64,000 nt of DNA from Myrica gale (lineage: Eukaryota; Streptophyta; Magnoliopsida; Fagales; Myricaceae). Position 1 is the stretch's first letter, and each line of letters opens with the position of its first letter. The stretch spans positions 7,028,001-7,092,000 of the forward strand of contig OZ005618.1 of NCBI GenBank assembly GCA_963930655.1, given 5' to 3'. This document shows positions 24,423 to 34,800 of this stretch, piece by piece. Position numbers and translations under genes: made by a program. The notes beneath the pieces are model-generated. The model saw nothing but the letters and a program-made list of their open reading frames with translations, did no database searches and was not told the origin of the DNA.

Positions 24423-24943
24423 TTACTTTATATGTCATGCTGGTTGGTGCTTATCCTTTCAAAGATCCAGAAGATCCCAGAAAATTTCAGAAAAACGCTG
24501 CAGGTTAGACTTTAGAGAATTTTAATTGACCAACCCATATGCCTTCTTGTTGTGGTTTAATAAAATGTGTTAATTGTTTATGGCAGAGGATTCTTAGTGT
24601 TCACTATTCCATTCCAGACTATGTTCGTATTTCCATCGAGTGTAGCCATCTGTTATCTCGAATTTTCGTGGCCAACCCTGAAAAGGTATCAAACACTACC
24701 CATTTGGGTTCAAATGTACATATGCAATTGCATTTAACTTGCCCTGTTAATTCATTGAAGTCGCATTTTGCGCAGAGGATAACCATCTCGGAAATCAAGA
24801 AGCATCCCTGGTCCTTGAAGAACTTGCCTGCAGAATTCATGGATGAAAATGAAGGTGATTTGAAAAATGACGACGGAAGTGATTCATCTCAAAGTATTGA
24901 AGAACTACTGTCCATAATTCAGGAAGCCAGGAAACCAGCTGAA
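24416..24943 (+). pseudogene. SnRK2-like protein kinase 3' fragment (captured)
   Basis: The C-lobe and regulatory tail start of a SnRK2 (SRK2/SAPK) kinase: exon 1 part 24416-24504 ('[19 protein letters not shown]'), exon 24587-24685 ('ILSVHYSIPDYV', 'LLSRIFVANPEK') and exon 24776 to about 24943 ('RITISEIKKHPW' and 'SSQSIEELLSIIQEARKP'). The introns and splice sites are kept, so the copy was made from DNA, not mRNA. The N-lobe, catalytic loop and acidic ABA box are absent. Relative to the family, one extra A near 24494 shifts the frame, and the kinase is out of frame with the upstream AVT1 exon. SnRK2 kinases act in abscisic-acid and osmotic signalling; this piece cannot. Confidence 0.85.
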
Positions 24944-25110
24944 TTTTTTTTTTCATTTCGTCTTAAGAGTTCGCCCCTCCTCAAATTGTGTTCTGGATCC
25001 GCCACTGCGTGGGGCCCAGCATTTCCCTTGAAGGAAAATTGTTGGGTCCCACCTCCACGTCGGCCAGCGGGATGCTGGCGGGACGTGTGGGCGGGATGCC
25101 CAGCATTCCC

Positions 25111-28100
25111 CTATTGACGCAGCAGCAACCATCACAGCAAGAGTGACAATATGAATTTAGCTAATTAGATATTAGTGTACGTGCCACTATACCGTTAAAA
25201 AACATGACGTCTTTCCGCCGCCCCTGGCCATGGATCCCCTTAGCTTCGTCTCTGTTAATGTCTAATGGCGAGACCATTGACAAACACTCGTGTCAAGCAC
25301 ATGGATCCCATGGTGTTGATATTAATAGGCCAAGCAGAAAACGACAGTCTTTTCGCGTGAAGTGAATGAGGCGATTATGGAGCTGCTCCCATTGCCCATC
25401 TCCATCTCACGCCTTCCGAACCGCCCACCTCTCTCTCTCTCTCTTTCCACCTTATATTCACCGCCTCATTTACAACCACATTGATTAATTAGTACGAGCT
25501 TTTAATTTTTGCAATTTTGATGTATACCAAGTAGTTTTCTCTAATATTATAATTATTCTTTTTACAATTAAGGAGTTTAATCAAGGATCTATGTTTTGGA
25601 TACCATAAATCATCACTTTTTTTTCTTGAAAAATAATACTCAAAGCTATTATTAAAAAGTTTATTTAATTGATATTTCTAAAAATACATTTGCATATATA
25701 ACTTTTTTTTTTCTCAGATCTGGATCAAGGCAGGGGAAGTGGGCCGGAGTTCTTTTTCATAGATAGGTTTGGGCTCGATTCTAGGCCTGATACATGGGAA
25801 AGGCATAAGGAATCCTAAAGTTAGGCCCTTCCGTCTCGATAAACATGAAGCCAATATGTAAGTAATTACACCGCTAAACCACAACAAAACCTGATCCAAA
25901 CATAGATAAACACATTGACAGTATAATATAAGTTTTGAGGAGCTTTTAATCATTTGGGAAAATAGTAACATACTAATATCCTCTTAGATTTTTTTTCCTA
26001 GATAATATTGTATTTGGAATTCCAAATTTTATTGTAAAAGTATAATACATTAGTAGTCTCATACACAAAAAGTTTTGAGCCACAAAATTTCCTCCTATGT
26101 TTGCAGTTTTGATATTTGCACCCTACCATTAATTTGGACAGGGGGATGCAAGGTGCACAAGTATAGTAGCCGAGGGACTAAATGTGAGGAAATCAATAAT
26201 TCGGGGTAGGGGTGACAAAATTGGGTTTCCGATCGGGGATGAACTCGACTCCGAGCCCAAATAAGTCAGAGTGTGTGTTGGCCAATGCAACCCCGACTAC
26301 AGTTGAACCTGTCGGGTCGGTGTATGAAAAAAATTAGAAAAAGGAAGCAAATCAACACTGTTTTAATTAGGATCTAAGGCAAAAAAAAAGTCATGTGTTA
26401 GAGATTTCGAGTCGGGTTGGGATTTCGAACTTAACATGGAGAATCCGAACCTGATTTCTCTTGAGTTTATATTTTAAAATTCGACCTCAAACCCGAGATG
26501 ACCCTATTCGGTAGGGTTGAATTGAGTAATAAGTTCAGTTCGACAAGTTTCTATCCACCCTTAGTTTAGAGTACAACGTGTCAGTTACGCCTGGGTAATA
26601 GTAGTACCGGTAAGAGGTGGATGCCAACTTTGGCATCTGACTCCGATCCGGCCACTCTTGCTGGAATTCCGGTAAAGGGAGAGAGAGAGAGAGGACACAT
26701 ATGGGCAACTACGAGAGTTTTGGCCTTTGATGATTTTTTCTGTGTAGAACTCTGGGGAAACATAATATCTGTTCGTGCCTCGTGGGAATCATCCCGAGGG
26801 GATTTCTCGATCAATGATGAGGCTTTGGCACAATTGTCACACAGAACACGAACACACAAGCACAAAAAGAAGAATTTTTAGCACACGTAACTTGATTAGG
26901 AGAATCCTAATTCCCAAATAAAACAAAAAGCATCCTTAATTTGAGCACTCTTCATGAATTGAGAATTCACATCCATATTTTTAATGATTATATAACTTAA
27001 AAAAAGTTTCCCTTAGATATTCAATGTCGAGAGAAATGATGAATATCGTAAACAAATCTAGTATTACGACTTACTATGCTTGCAAGTGAGGAGACAGAGA
27101 GAGTGCGAGAGGTAGGCGTGAGGAGACACAGAGAGAGAGAGAGTGAGACGACGTCGGCGAGAGACAGAGAGCTGAGAAATATTGGTGCGTGACAGTGAGG
27201 GCCATGGGTGAGGAGAGAAAGAGAGTGAGAGTGAGACCGTGAGAGACAGAGAAGATGAGGGGTAAAAAACTAAAAATTATAAAAACAAGGGTTTCTTTTT
27301 TGACATTTTTTAAAAAAATTAATGTGGCAGAATTTCCGATTCCGCAACCGCTTCCGCCAAGAAGGTAGAAATGTCTTCCAGTTCCGCCATCGATTCCTGC
27401 TGCAAATAGATGTCGGAACCAGAACCAGAATTTCGGTTCTAAGGTAATTTTGCCCACCTCTAAATTGTTAGTACCCAAAAATGTATCCTTCCCTATTTAT
27501 TTTGTTGAGGATACTCATTTTGTTTTTTTAATATGTATATATACCGTATGCATTTTGTTTGCATATAATAGTGCTAGAGACGGAAAATAAATAAATATAA
27601 AAAATGAAAACTAATTTAAACATTATATTTGGCACTTAAAAGAAAATCTTATCGAAAGAGTTTAAGAAAACAAATAAACAAAAATAAAAATTGAAATAAA
27701 CCGAAAAGTGGCTGGAAGATTTTTTTTTGGGGGAAAATTTTTCTCTTTAACTTTCTATCAAATTTCAATTAGAGGTTTGAAGTACGAAATCATTACATTT
27801 AGCTCACAAATTATCAAAATGTATCGCCTTTTAGTAAGTTTCTATAGTTAAAATATGCAGAAAATTATAGGTTGCTTAGCATAATCTTGACGATACACAG
27901 TGAAAAATTGATAACTTTTGATAGTTCTATGTTTCTGCCCAGATTCAAAGGATTGCCAACTCCTGTGCTGGCACGAGTATCCCTGCTTTCCCAAGATTGG
28001 CAAGAGTTCTCTTCTTATAGAGAGAGAATGTTGGGCCTTTCTCTTGGCTTTGTTTTCCGCAAGGTGTCATAACTTGGTATACAATCTTGGATGGCGTACG

Positions 28101-28164
28101 TAGCTTAACAGATCCATCCCAAATGTCCTTCCTTATCGCTCTAATTGGCTGTGGATGCTGTCTC
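25111..28164. other. Intergenic with MITE-like repeat ends
   Basis: No gene is recognised. About 26206-26562 looks like a MITE: it begins 'taggggtgacaaaattggg', ends (reverse complement) 'taagggtggatagaaacttg', and is full of 'gggtcgg/gagtcggg' words. A similar end ('tagaggtgggcaaaattacc' in reverse complement) lies near 27444-27463, after a GA-rich low-complexity tract at about 27085-27260. The rest is AT-rich. Confidence 0.45.
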
Positions 28165-28340
28165 TGTTGAAAGTGAGAGTCCCACATTGCTTAGCAATGT
28201 GGTGAGTAGGAAAATATTGGCTTATAAATATAAGCTCTTTGTAACCTTTTATTTTCATAAATGAGATGTAAATAAATCCAATTGGGTTTTTCCATTTGGG
28301 TGTCTCATTTATCTAAAGTAAAATTTTTTTATTTCTAACA
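28165..28340 (+). mobile_element. LTR with primer-binding site (truncated LTR element/TRIM)
   Basis: A 176-bp unit runs from TGTTGAAAGTGAGAG to TTTCTAACA, giving the TG...CA ends of an LTR. It is followed at once (28341 on) by TGGTATCAGAGCAAGG, the primer-binding site complementary to initiator tRNA-Met used by plant copia and TRIM elements. No gag-pol, polypurine tract or second LTR is visible; a minisatellite begins about 15 bp after the primer-binding site. It is the 5' end of a TRIM-like or truncated element. Confidence 0.7.
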
Positions 28341-28354
28341 TGGTATCAGAGCAA

Positions 28355-28710
28355 GGTTTTCGGCTTAGTCCGGTTACCTCCTGGTGACCATCTGGCTTAG
28401 TACCAACTTTCTCCCGGCTCAGTACCGGTGACCATCCGGCGTAGTACCGGCTTTCTCCCGGCTCAGTACCGGCGACTTCCCGGCTCAGTATCGGCTTTCT
28501 CTCGGCATAGTACAGGCGACTTCCCGGCTCAGTACCGGCTTCTTCCCGGCTCAGTACCGGCTTCTTCCCGACTCAGTACCGCCAACTTTTCCGGCTCAGT
28601 ACCGGCAACCTCCCGGCTCAGTATCGGGGCAACCATCCGGCTCAGTACCGGCATCCTCCCGGTGCAGTTTCGACGACTTCCCGGCTTAGTACCGGCAATC
28701 TTTGTAATGG
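28355..28710. repeat. 22-bp GC-rich minisatellite
   Basis: About 15 tandem units of the form 'cggctcagtaccggcgacttcc' with drift. The unit contains the near-palindrome 'ccggctcagtaccgg'. One frame stays open over most of the array (28428-28715), which is a by-product of the repeat and not evidence of a gene. The array sits directly downstream of the LTR and primer-binding site at 28165-28356, that is, in the internal region of that element. Confidence 0.85.
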
Positions 28711-29756
28711 TCTAATATTTCAGAGGGTTTAACATTCCTTCCTACACTCTGTCCTCATTCCTTCCTATATTACTTGAAGATCCAATGGAATGTCCATACA
28801 CATCTATGACCTTGCTTCCTCAACGTGCCTTAATCTAATCTATGCTGTCCCGGACTCCTGATATAATTAGAGCTTTTACTGTCTCTCAAAAGATGCAACT
28901 CAACTCAAATAAGCTCGGTACTTTTTCGAGCAACCAACGAGGAAAATTGTTCTAGCTCTGTTCCAGGTCTCATGATATCTGCACTCTCGCGGAATACTTG
29001 AAGTTTTTCAACTTTGGAAGAACGTCTATCAAAGCAATGGAAGAACGTCTGCGGTACCCAACTCTTATTTGCAATAAATATAATTATCGGAGCGACAAAT
29101 GGGAGACTTTTGTGACCGGGATTTGTGGATAACTGACCTTTTGACGATGAAAATTCGTTTCTGACCGTAATGGTAGCTATTGTGTTTCCGTTTTCTCTTG
29201 TTTTTGATGTTCACCCTTCATTCATTACGATTTAATATTAGCCAGATACTCGGATAGTGGTGCTCATATTAGCTAGCTGAATTATCTCTTTTTAGTTCTA
29301 AAATGTCACTCATCAGCTACTGCTTCACTCAGCATGCAAATCAAGCTGTTTCCTACGTGGGAAATTAATAGGAAGCTTTTAATCCAAATAGATATATATA
29401 AGAAAGAAAAAAAGCACATTGTGCAGGCAATTAGGAGCCATCCAAGCAATTAAAAGCTAGGTCTTAAGATTCTCCCTAATTTCCTCACCCTAATTAATCA
29501 TAGTTAATTTTCTGAGATGACCTTAAGTGCTTTTTGTATTTTTGTAAAATGATTAATAATTGCTAACAATAATTGTGGGTTTAATAACGAACCCACTAAT
29601 CTCTCCCCTGTCTTTCTACTTTTGTCTGAGGGAGGAAGCTCAGGAGTTACACCCAATTCCGATTCTCAGCCGTCGGATGTACACCAGGATCAACAGCTAT
29701 TACGCCATGTGGCTCATTACAAGGCTCCGAATAAGCTTCTTTGTCCAGCTCTTGTT
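28711..29756. other. 5' flank of the MYB gene
   Basis: No separate gene is seen. The stretch contains the presumed promoter and 5' UTR of the MYB gene. The frame of MYB exon 1 stays open upstream to about 29622, but only from a TTG, so an upstream coding exon cannot be excluded. Confidence 0.4.
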
Positions 29757-32158
29757 ATGGGGTTCTGTCACAAGCTAAGCGAAACATGCCCACAAACCCT
29801 TCCCAGAAATCAAGCCTATATAGAACTTTTTCCCTCTAGTTTCCATCTCCTTCAAGCTCCTCCAATGGAAGGTGGACGAGATGGTTGTGGTGGAGGTGCT
29901 CGTAGGCATGGAAATTCACCAAGTGATCCTCACATATGTGGACGACTCGGTCCACCATTCACAGCCATAGACAGGTTCTTGTATGGTCAGAACCATATTT
30001 CTCACCAACAGCCTCAGAACCATGCAAAGAACAAAGAAATATTTGTTTCAGATACTGGCGTGTACAGTTTTCCTGCTTCTAGTGGTGCAATTGGTGGTGG
30101 GTTTCCGTGGCCGAGTGTTCCAGAGGTAAGCATTGTTGACGGGTATTTTGTGGATGGAGACCATCTGAATTGGATGCCTGAGAGAAGCCCTGATATGGGT
30201 TTGAAAGAAGAAGTGAAAGCTGCAAGGAAGAGTTCTAAAGGCGGGGGAAAGAAAGCCAAAAAAGGCTCGTCCGAAGTTTTAATCAAGGGGCAATGGACAG
30301 ATGAAGAAGACAGGTGAAATAAAACCAAAACACCTTGATACCTTTCCTCCTTGTCCCTTTTTCTTTAGCAACTATGATATTTTTGCTTCTTGCTTCTTGT
30401 TTGTTTAGACTTGAATACTTTAGGTGTTTTCATGGTTTGCAGGAAACTAATTGGGTTGGTGAAGCAATATGGAGTAACAAAATGGGCACAGATTGCTGAG
30501 AAGTTGGTTGGAAGAGCTGGCAAGCAGTGTCGCGAGAGATGGCACAATCATTTGCGCCCAGATATCAAGGTTTCTCCTCATTCAATTTACGGGGTTTTAC
30601 ACATTTATGTTCATCTCTTATTCATTAGATTTTTAGTCGGCTTTTTATGTGGTATCTAAGAAGTTTTATGAGTATCTAAGAACCGAAAACTTGTTGTAGC
30701 TAGCTAGATTCTCAGATTTGATGTAAACTACTCATTTGCACGACAAGATAGTCGTAGATTGCCTCTACTGCAATATATGTTATTCGTAGTCAACGACAAA
30801 GATACACATACAGATTGTGAAAGATCTATCTAGCGGTAGCGGATCTATGTGAATATATACTTGATTTTGTCTTTTAAAAATTCATTCCATTCATAAAGAG
30901 TTTAAGATCCTCGGGCTTAGATTTAGAATAAGTACCATGGCATATTGAGATCAAAGCTTAAATAATTAGATCGCTGATGGCATATATTCTCCTTCCCAGA
31001 ATTTCTCTGTGTTTTCTTTTCTTTCTTTTTTCTTTATATATTTATGTAATTTCACATGCGTAACTTAGATGAGGCGTTTGTTTGCACCTAGACGTTTCGT
31101 CCTCCTTTTAGTTTAGTGTTCAAAACCATGTGATTTTGGGTCTGCGAGCCATGCACGCACTGTCGTCGTTGTAAAAGTTCAGGCGTTTATATGCCCGTTC
31201 ACGTTGGCGTCTCTTATACAATTACGCCCGCTTAATGCCATTTTTCTTGTTGGTGGTTTTGTTTCAGAAGGATTTCTGGGGTGAAGAGGAGGAGAGGAGA
31301 TTGGTGGAAGCTCATGAGAAGGTTGGGAATCGATGGGCAGAGATCGCGAAGTGCATTCCCGGGAGAACCGAAAATGCGATAAAGAACCACTGGAATGCCA
31401 CGAAAAGAAGGCAGAATTCGAGGAGAAAAAACAAACAGCCAGAAAGTCAAAAAGGAAAGCAAAAGACATCTGTGCTTCAGGACTACATCAGAAGCAAGAA
31501 TATGAGTAACACTTTCACCCCCACCCCCACGCAAAGCACCACCACGCCCTCTAGTTCCATCCTCTCCGAAGACCCATCAACCCAATTCAACTGCTGTCTC
31601 CCGGAACTGTCAGAGTCCACCTCCCACGACGACTCTCCCACCATGATTTCTCTCTCATATGATGATGAACTACTCTTCATGCAGAACTTCTTTGCAAACC
31701 ATCACAATCAACCGCCAGTTGACAACAATAAAATCGTCACTGCTCCGACGGTACTGGGCGAAGCATTTGATGTTCATCAGCTTAAGGATAAATCAGTATC
31801 CATTTTTGGCGATTTTCATCATAACCATGTTGATCAGCTGCTCAGTGATGTTCTTGAAGATGGGACTGTCTCTTCCACTCCAAACCCGAGCTTGCAAATC
31901 AATAACCTCCAAACAAAAGAGACAGTCACTCCCAATACAACTTACTTGCATTCTGACCTCTACCTCGCTTACCTGCTGAATGGGGCTGCCAATTCTTTGC
32001 CTTCCATTAATGATTACAGCCATGACACCATCAACATGAACTTGCTGACAGATCAAACTTACTCCTCGAGTGGGAGGCAAGAGATGGATCTGATAGAGTT
32101 TATCTCTTCGAGTTCCCAGTTCTCTCAGGGCAGTAACAGTAGCTTCTTTCTAGCTTAG
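29757..32158 (+). CDS. R2R3-MYB transcription factor, MYB98/115/118 clade
   Basis: Three exons, 29757-30313, 30443-30569 and 31268-32158, with GT-AG introns inside the MYB domain give 524 aa from the first ATG (488 aa if 29865 is used; I cannot decide). R2 begins at about residue 175 ('[19 protein letters not shown]') and R3 follows with '[20 protein letters not shown]' and '[19 protein letters not shown]'. Both carry the spaced Trp residues that form the DNA-binding helices. The '[16 protein letters not shown]' end and Trp at the first R3 position fit the MYB98/MYB64/MYB115/MYB118 clade, nuclear regulators of female gametophyte and embryo programmes in Arabidopsis. The C-terminus is Ser/Asn/Asp-rich, as in activation regions. 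No breaks are seen. The exact orthologue is uncertain. Confidence 0.9.
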
Positions 32159-33101
32159 TGGGCTGCAGGAAGAGTATGTTGGTTTCATCTTGAAGACTTT
32201 GGAGAACTATCTAAGTTCTCAATTGGTAGGTAGGAATATCGAATGGTAATTTTAGAAATGTGAGAAGGCGCATTAGGTGTTGCTGGTAGGATTGATACTT
32301 TTAGAAGTGAAGCTGTTGAGTCTGTCCTCGGGTGCTGAGCGTTTTTGGGCTTTATTTGGTTGTGGAATGGTGTTTCTGTGTTGCTAGTCTGTGAACAGAT
32401 GGCGTTTGGTTTTTGTTTTCTAGTTGGACTGCAATAATTTTCCTGGGAATTCTTTCCGTTTCTTCCCTTCACTTTTTTTTCCATTAATCTCCTAAGATAG
32501 ATGTATCATTCATATATATATATATATATAAAACGGACACATACATAGATGTGAAGAAATTAAATTTGGCGTCAAATAACTAACTAGTTTGTTAACCCTA
32601 ATTATGGTGAGAACTTGAGGCGAAACTGTACGTCGAACGTATAGAATGTGAAGTTACGATTACAGATGGCAGGCATTAAAACTAGAAATTAGGATAAATA
32701 CTCCCTCTCTCTTCAACTCGGTTTTTAATTTCAATATTTGCGCTTTGATCATATTCGATCTGATCAGAAACATTTATCTATCTTTATTGCTTAAATAAAT
32801 AACACAAATCACCAAAAATTATATTGCACTGTTAATTTATATATATTAAAAAAGCTCTATGTGATCATTTTGTCCTAACTTATTTTTAAGAGATAAATAT
32901 AAAATTCGTATTTGTAATTTATTTGAAAATTAAATAAGTCTTTAAATTTTAAAATTCATTAAATTAGTTGGTTTAAAATTCTTTACATTTGAAAGAGGAG
33001 AGAATAAAATCTGAAATTTAAACTTTAAGACTAATTTGATAAATGTTAAAATTTAAATATTTGCTTTTCACATAAACACGTACATTTATCCATACTTTTA
33101 A
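32159..33101. other. 3' flank of the MYB gene, AT-rich
   Basis: The first 350 bp are probably the MYB 3' UTR, followed by a short TA microsatellite (about 32513-32530) and AT-rich DNA. No gene is recognised. Confidence 0.45.
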
Positions 33102-33567
33102 GGCTTAATATACCTGACGGTCCTTGAGGTTTGACATTTTCTTAATATGGTCCCTAAAGTTTAATTTGTACCACACAAGTCCTTAGGCTTTCCCTTCATT
33201 TTTTTTAAGTCCCTCCGTCAACTCCTCTTTCAACTCTTGGACGTAGAATTACAACGTGGCTGTTGAGCTCCATGTCAGCTCCCATAATAATGCTACGTGC
33301 GTATTGATTCCACATCAGCACGCTAGATAATCCACTTGCTTGTCACGGCCCTACGACACGTCAGCTTCAAATTTTTCGCCCTTTCCCTTCCTTCACCTCC
33401 ACTGCTCTCACCGATACACATATTGGTGTGGATGGGGAGCTGGGCCATAGTTGTCAGGACTTAAAAAAAGCGAAGGGAAAGCCTAGGAACTTGTGTGATA
33501 CAAATTGAACTCTGGAGACCATATTGACAAAAGGTCAAACTACAGTGATTGTCATGTATATTAAGCC
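33102..33567. mobile_element. Non-autonomous MULE (MITE) with ~90-bp TIRs
   Basis: The left end begins GGCTTAATATACCTGACGG and the right end, in reverse complement, GGCTTAATATACATGACAA. Similarity continues for about 90 bp through 'aatatggtccc', 'aatttgtaccacacaagt' and 'aggctttcccttc'. The flanks tacttttaa (33093-33101) and tatttttaa (33568-33576) form a 9-bp target duplication with one mismatch, as expected for Mutator-like elements. At 466 bp with no transposase it depends on an autonomous relative. Confidence 0.85.
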
Positions 33568-33645
33568 TATTTTTAATAGCATTGTAAGAACGGATGGAAC
33601 AGAACCTCTGGGTGACCGTTGGATTTTTGTAAGAGTGCCGTTTAT

Positions 33646-33697
33646 TGCATCGAGACTTCTCTGTTACATCATTTTCTTACAGAGAAGTCTCGATGCA
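33646..33697. repeat. Perfect 19-bp inverted repeat (hairpin)
   Basis: TGCATCGAGACTTCTCTGT is followed after 14 bases by its exact reverse complement. Outside the stem weaker complementarity continues (about 33635-33645 with 33698-33712). It could be a small foldback element or a small-RNA hairpin. It is too short and too perfect to be a typical plant pre-miRNA on its own, and nothing links it to the MYB gene 1.5 kb upstream. Confidence 0.7.
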
Positions 33698-34149
33698 TAA
33701 TTAAATGGTATACAACATTGGTCCTCAGCCTAGATCTGCATTCCATCCTGGATGGATGGATAGGATTAAAGCCCCACTTAGTCTTGTAGTTTGCCTATTG
33801 CCATGTGGATTAATGAGAAGAACTTGATGTAATTTAGATCGCTACCTTGTTCTCTTTATTAATTGACAAGTCCATGATATTGGATGGATTTAATCTCAAT
33901 CATTTATCTGCATTTAACCTATCTAGATGGAATCCTTTTTCCTGGCCTATGTAAATGTGGTGATGAAGGTTTGACTAACATCATCTCCAATTTGTTGTGT
34001 GAATTGGATCAATTTAGTAAGAGAAAGACAATATTTAAGTCATACAATAAAAGAATGAGTTTGACTGTCACGGTACAAGGAAGCGCTAGCCAAGTCTTTG
34101 ACTTTAAAAAAACTAGTCAAGGTTTTTCTTAAAACTCTTTCGATCATTA
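33698..34149. other. Intergenic, no gene recognised
   Basis: Unassigned DNA between the hairpin and the CACTA-like repeats; I see no coding or structural signal. Confidence 0.4.
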
Positions 34150-34800
34150 TAAAGCTAGCTACAGGAAATATGGCCTTTAACGATGAATTCATTAGCGACG
34201 AACTCAATTTCGTAGCTAAAAATCAATTTTTACGACCAAAAAATTATTTCGTCGCTAAAATACCTCTTTTCGCTACGAATATAAATTTCGTCGCTAGAAG
34301 ATGGTTTTAGCAATGACTTCATCAGCGAAAAATCGAACGTTATCACTAAAAATATCTATTTTGCGACGAAAATATTGTTTTGTTGCTAAATACTTAAAAC
34401 ACATGCTTTTAGCGATCAAATTCTACATTCTTGCTAACGCTAAAGGCGTTATCAACGATGAACTCAATTTTGTCAGTAAAAGTACTTTTGTGCAACAAAA
34501 ATATTGTTTGTCGCTAAAGACATAAAATAAATATTTTTAGTGACAAAATTCCAAATCGTCGCTAAAGACATTATCAGCAAATTAACTCAATTGTGTCGCT
34601 AAAAGTACTTTTGTGCGCATAAAATATTTTTTGTCGCTAAAAACATAAAATAAACATTTTTAGTTGCAAAATTATAAATCGTTGCTAAAAATGTATTATT
34701 TTGTAGCTAAGGCCTTTGGATGCATGTATTTAGCTATATATGTAGAATTTGTTGCTAAAACACATTTTTAATGACAAAAATGCTTTGTCATTAAAACATA
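34150..34800. repeat. CACTA-like subterminal repeat cluster
   Basis: The words 'ttcgtcgctaaaa', 'ttagcgacgaa' and close variants recur many times in both orientations. This is the pattern of subterminal transposase-binding repeats of plant CACTA (En/Spm) transposons. At the left edge 'ctacaggaaatatggccttta' (about 34159) resembles a CACTA terminus, CACTACAGGAAAT, with the first bases decayed. No TnpA/TnpD-like frame and no matching opposite end were found. Words such as 'gcgacg' and 'gtagcgg' near 36045-36090 may be the far side. Low-complexity similarity cannot be excluded. Confidence 0.5.

Larger units (their letters stand above)
21009..25007. mobile_element. hAT element carrying captured AVT1 and SnRK2 gene fragments
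   Basis: The ends are hAT-type inverted repeats: CAGAGGCGGAGCCAGG on the left and, in reverse complement, CAGTGGCGGATCCAG on the right. The element is bounded by a perfect 8-bp target duplication, cgtggggc, at 21001-21008 and 25008-25015, the length diagnostic of hAT transposition. It is 3999 bp and I see no transposase. Instead the interior holds three complete exons and one truncated exon of an AVT1-like transporter gene, followed directly by exons of a SnRK2-like kinase gene, both plus strand and with introns kept. It therefore behaves like a gene-capturing, Pack-type non-autonomous element. Confidence 0.85.
20933..25110. mobile_element. Palindromic GC-rich MITE split by a hAT insertion
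   Basis: The left arm (20933-21008) and right arm (25016-25110) are inverted repeats of each other: the left contains 'atgctgggcatcccgcccac', and the right read in reverse complement gives the same words, then 'cgtcccgccagcatcccgct' and 'acgtggaggtggg'. Without the 4-kb insert the element would be about 170 bp, almost entirely a hairpin. The flanks 'ttattgcgc' and 'ctattgacgc' may be a decayed 9-10 bp target duplication, suggesting a Mutator-type origin; this is uncertain. Confidence 0.7.

Noticed and set aside
22319..24943. A working chimeric transporter-kinase gene
   Set aside because: AVT1 start, membrane exons and end are missing, the kinase lacks its N-lobe and catalytic loop, and the join is out of frame with a further +1 shift near 24494.
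28355..28710. CRISPR-like array
   Set aside because: Units are directly adjacent 22-mers without unique spacers, in plant nuclear DNA.
28428..28715. 95-codon repetitive protein-like frame
   Set aside because: It is the translation of a 22-bp minisatellite, open by chance.
29622..29756. Start of the MYB frame at 29622
   Set aside because: The codon at 29622 is TTG, not ATG; the first in-frame ATG is 29757.
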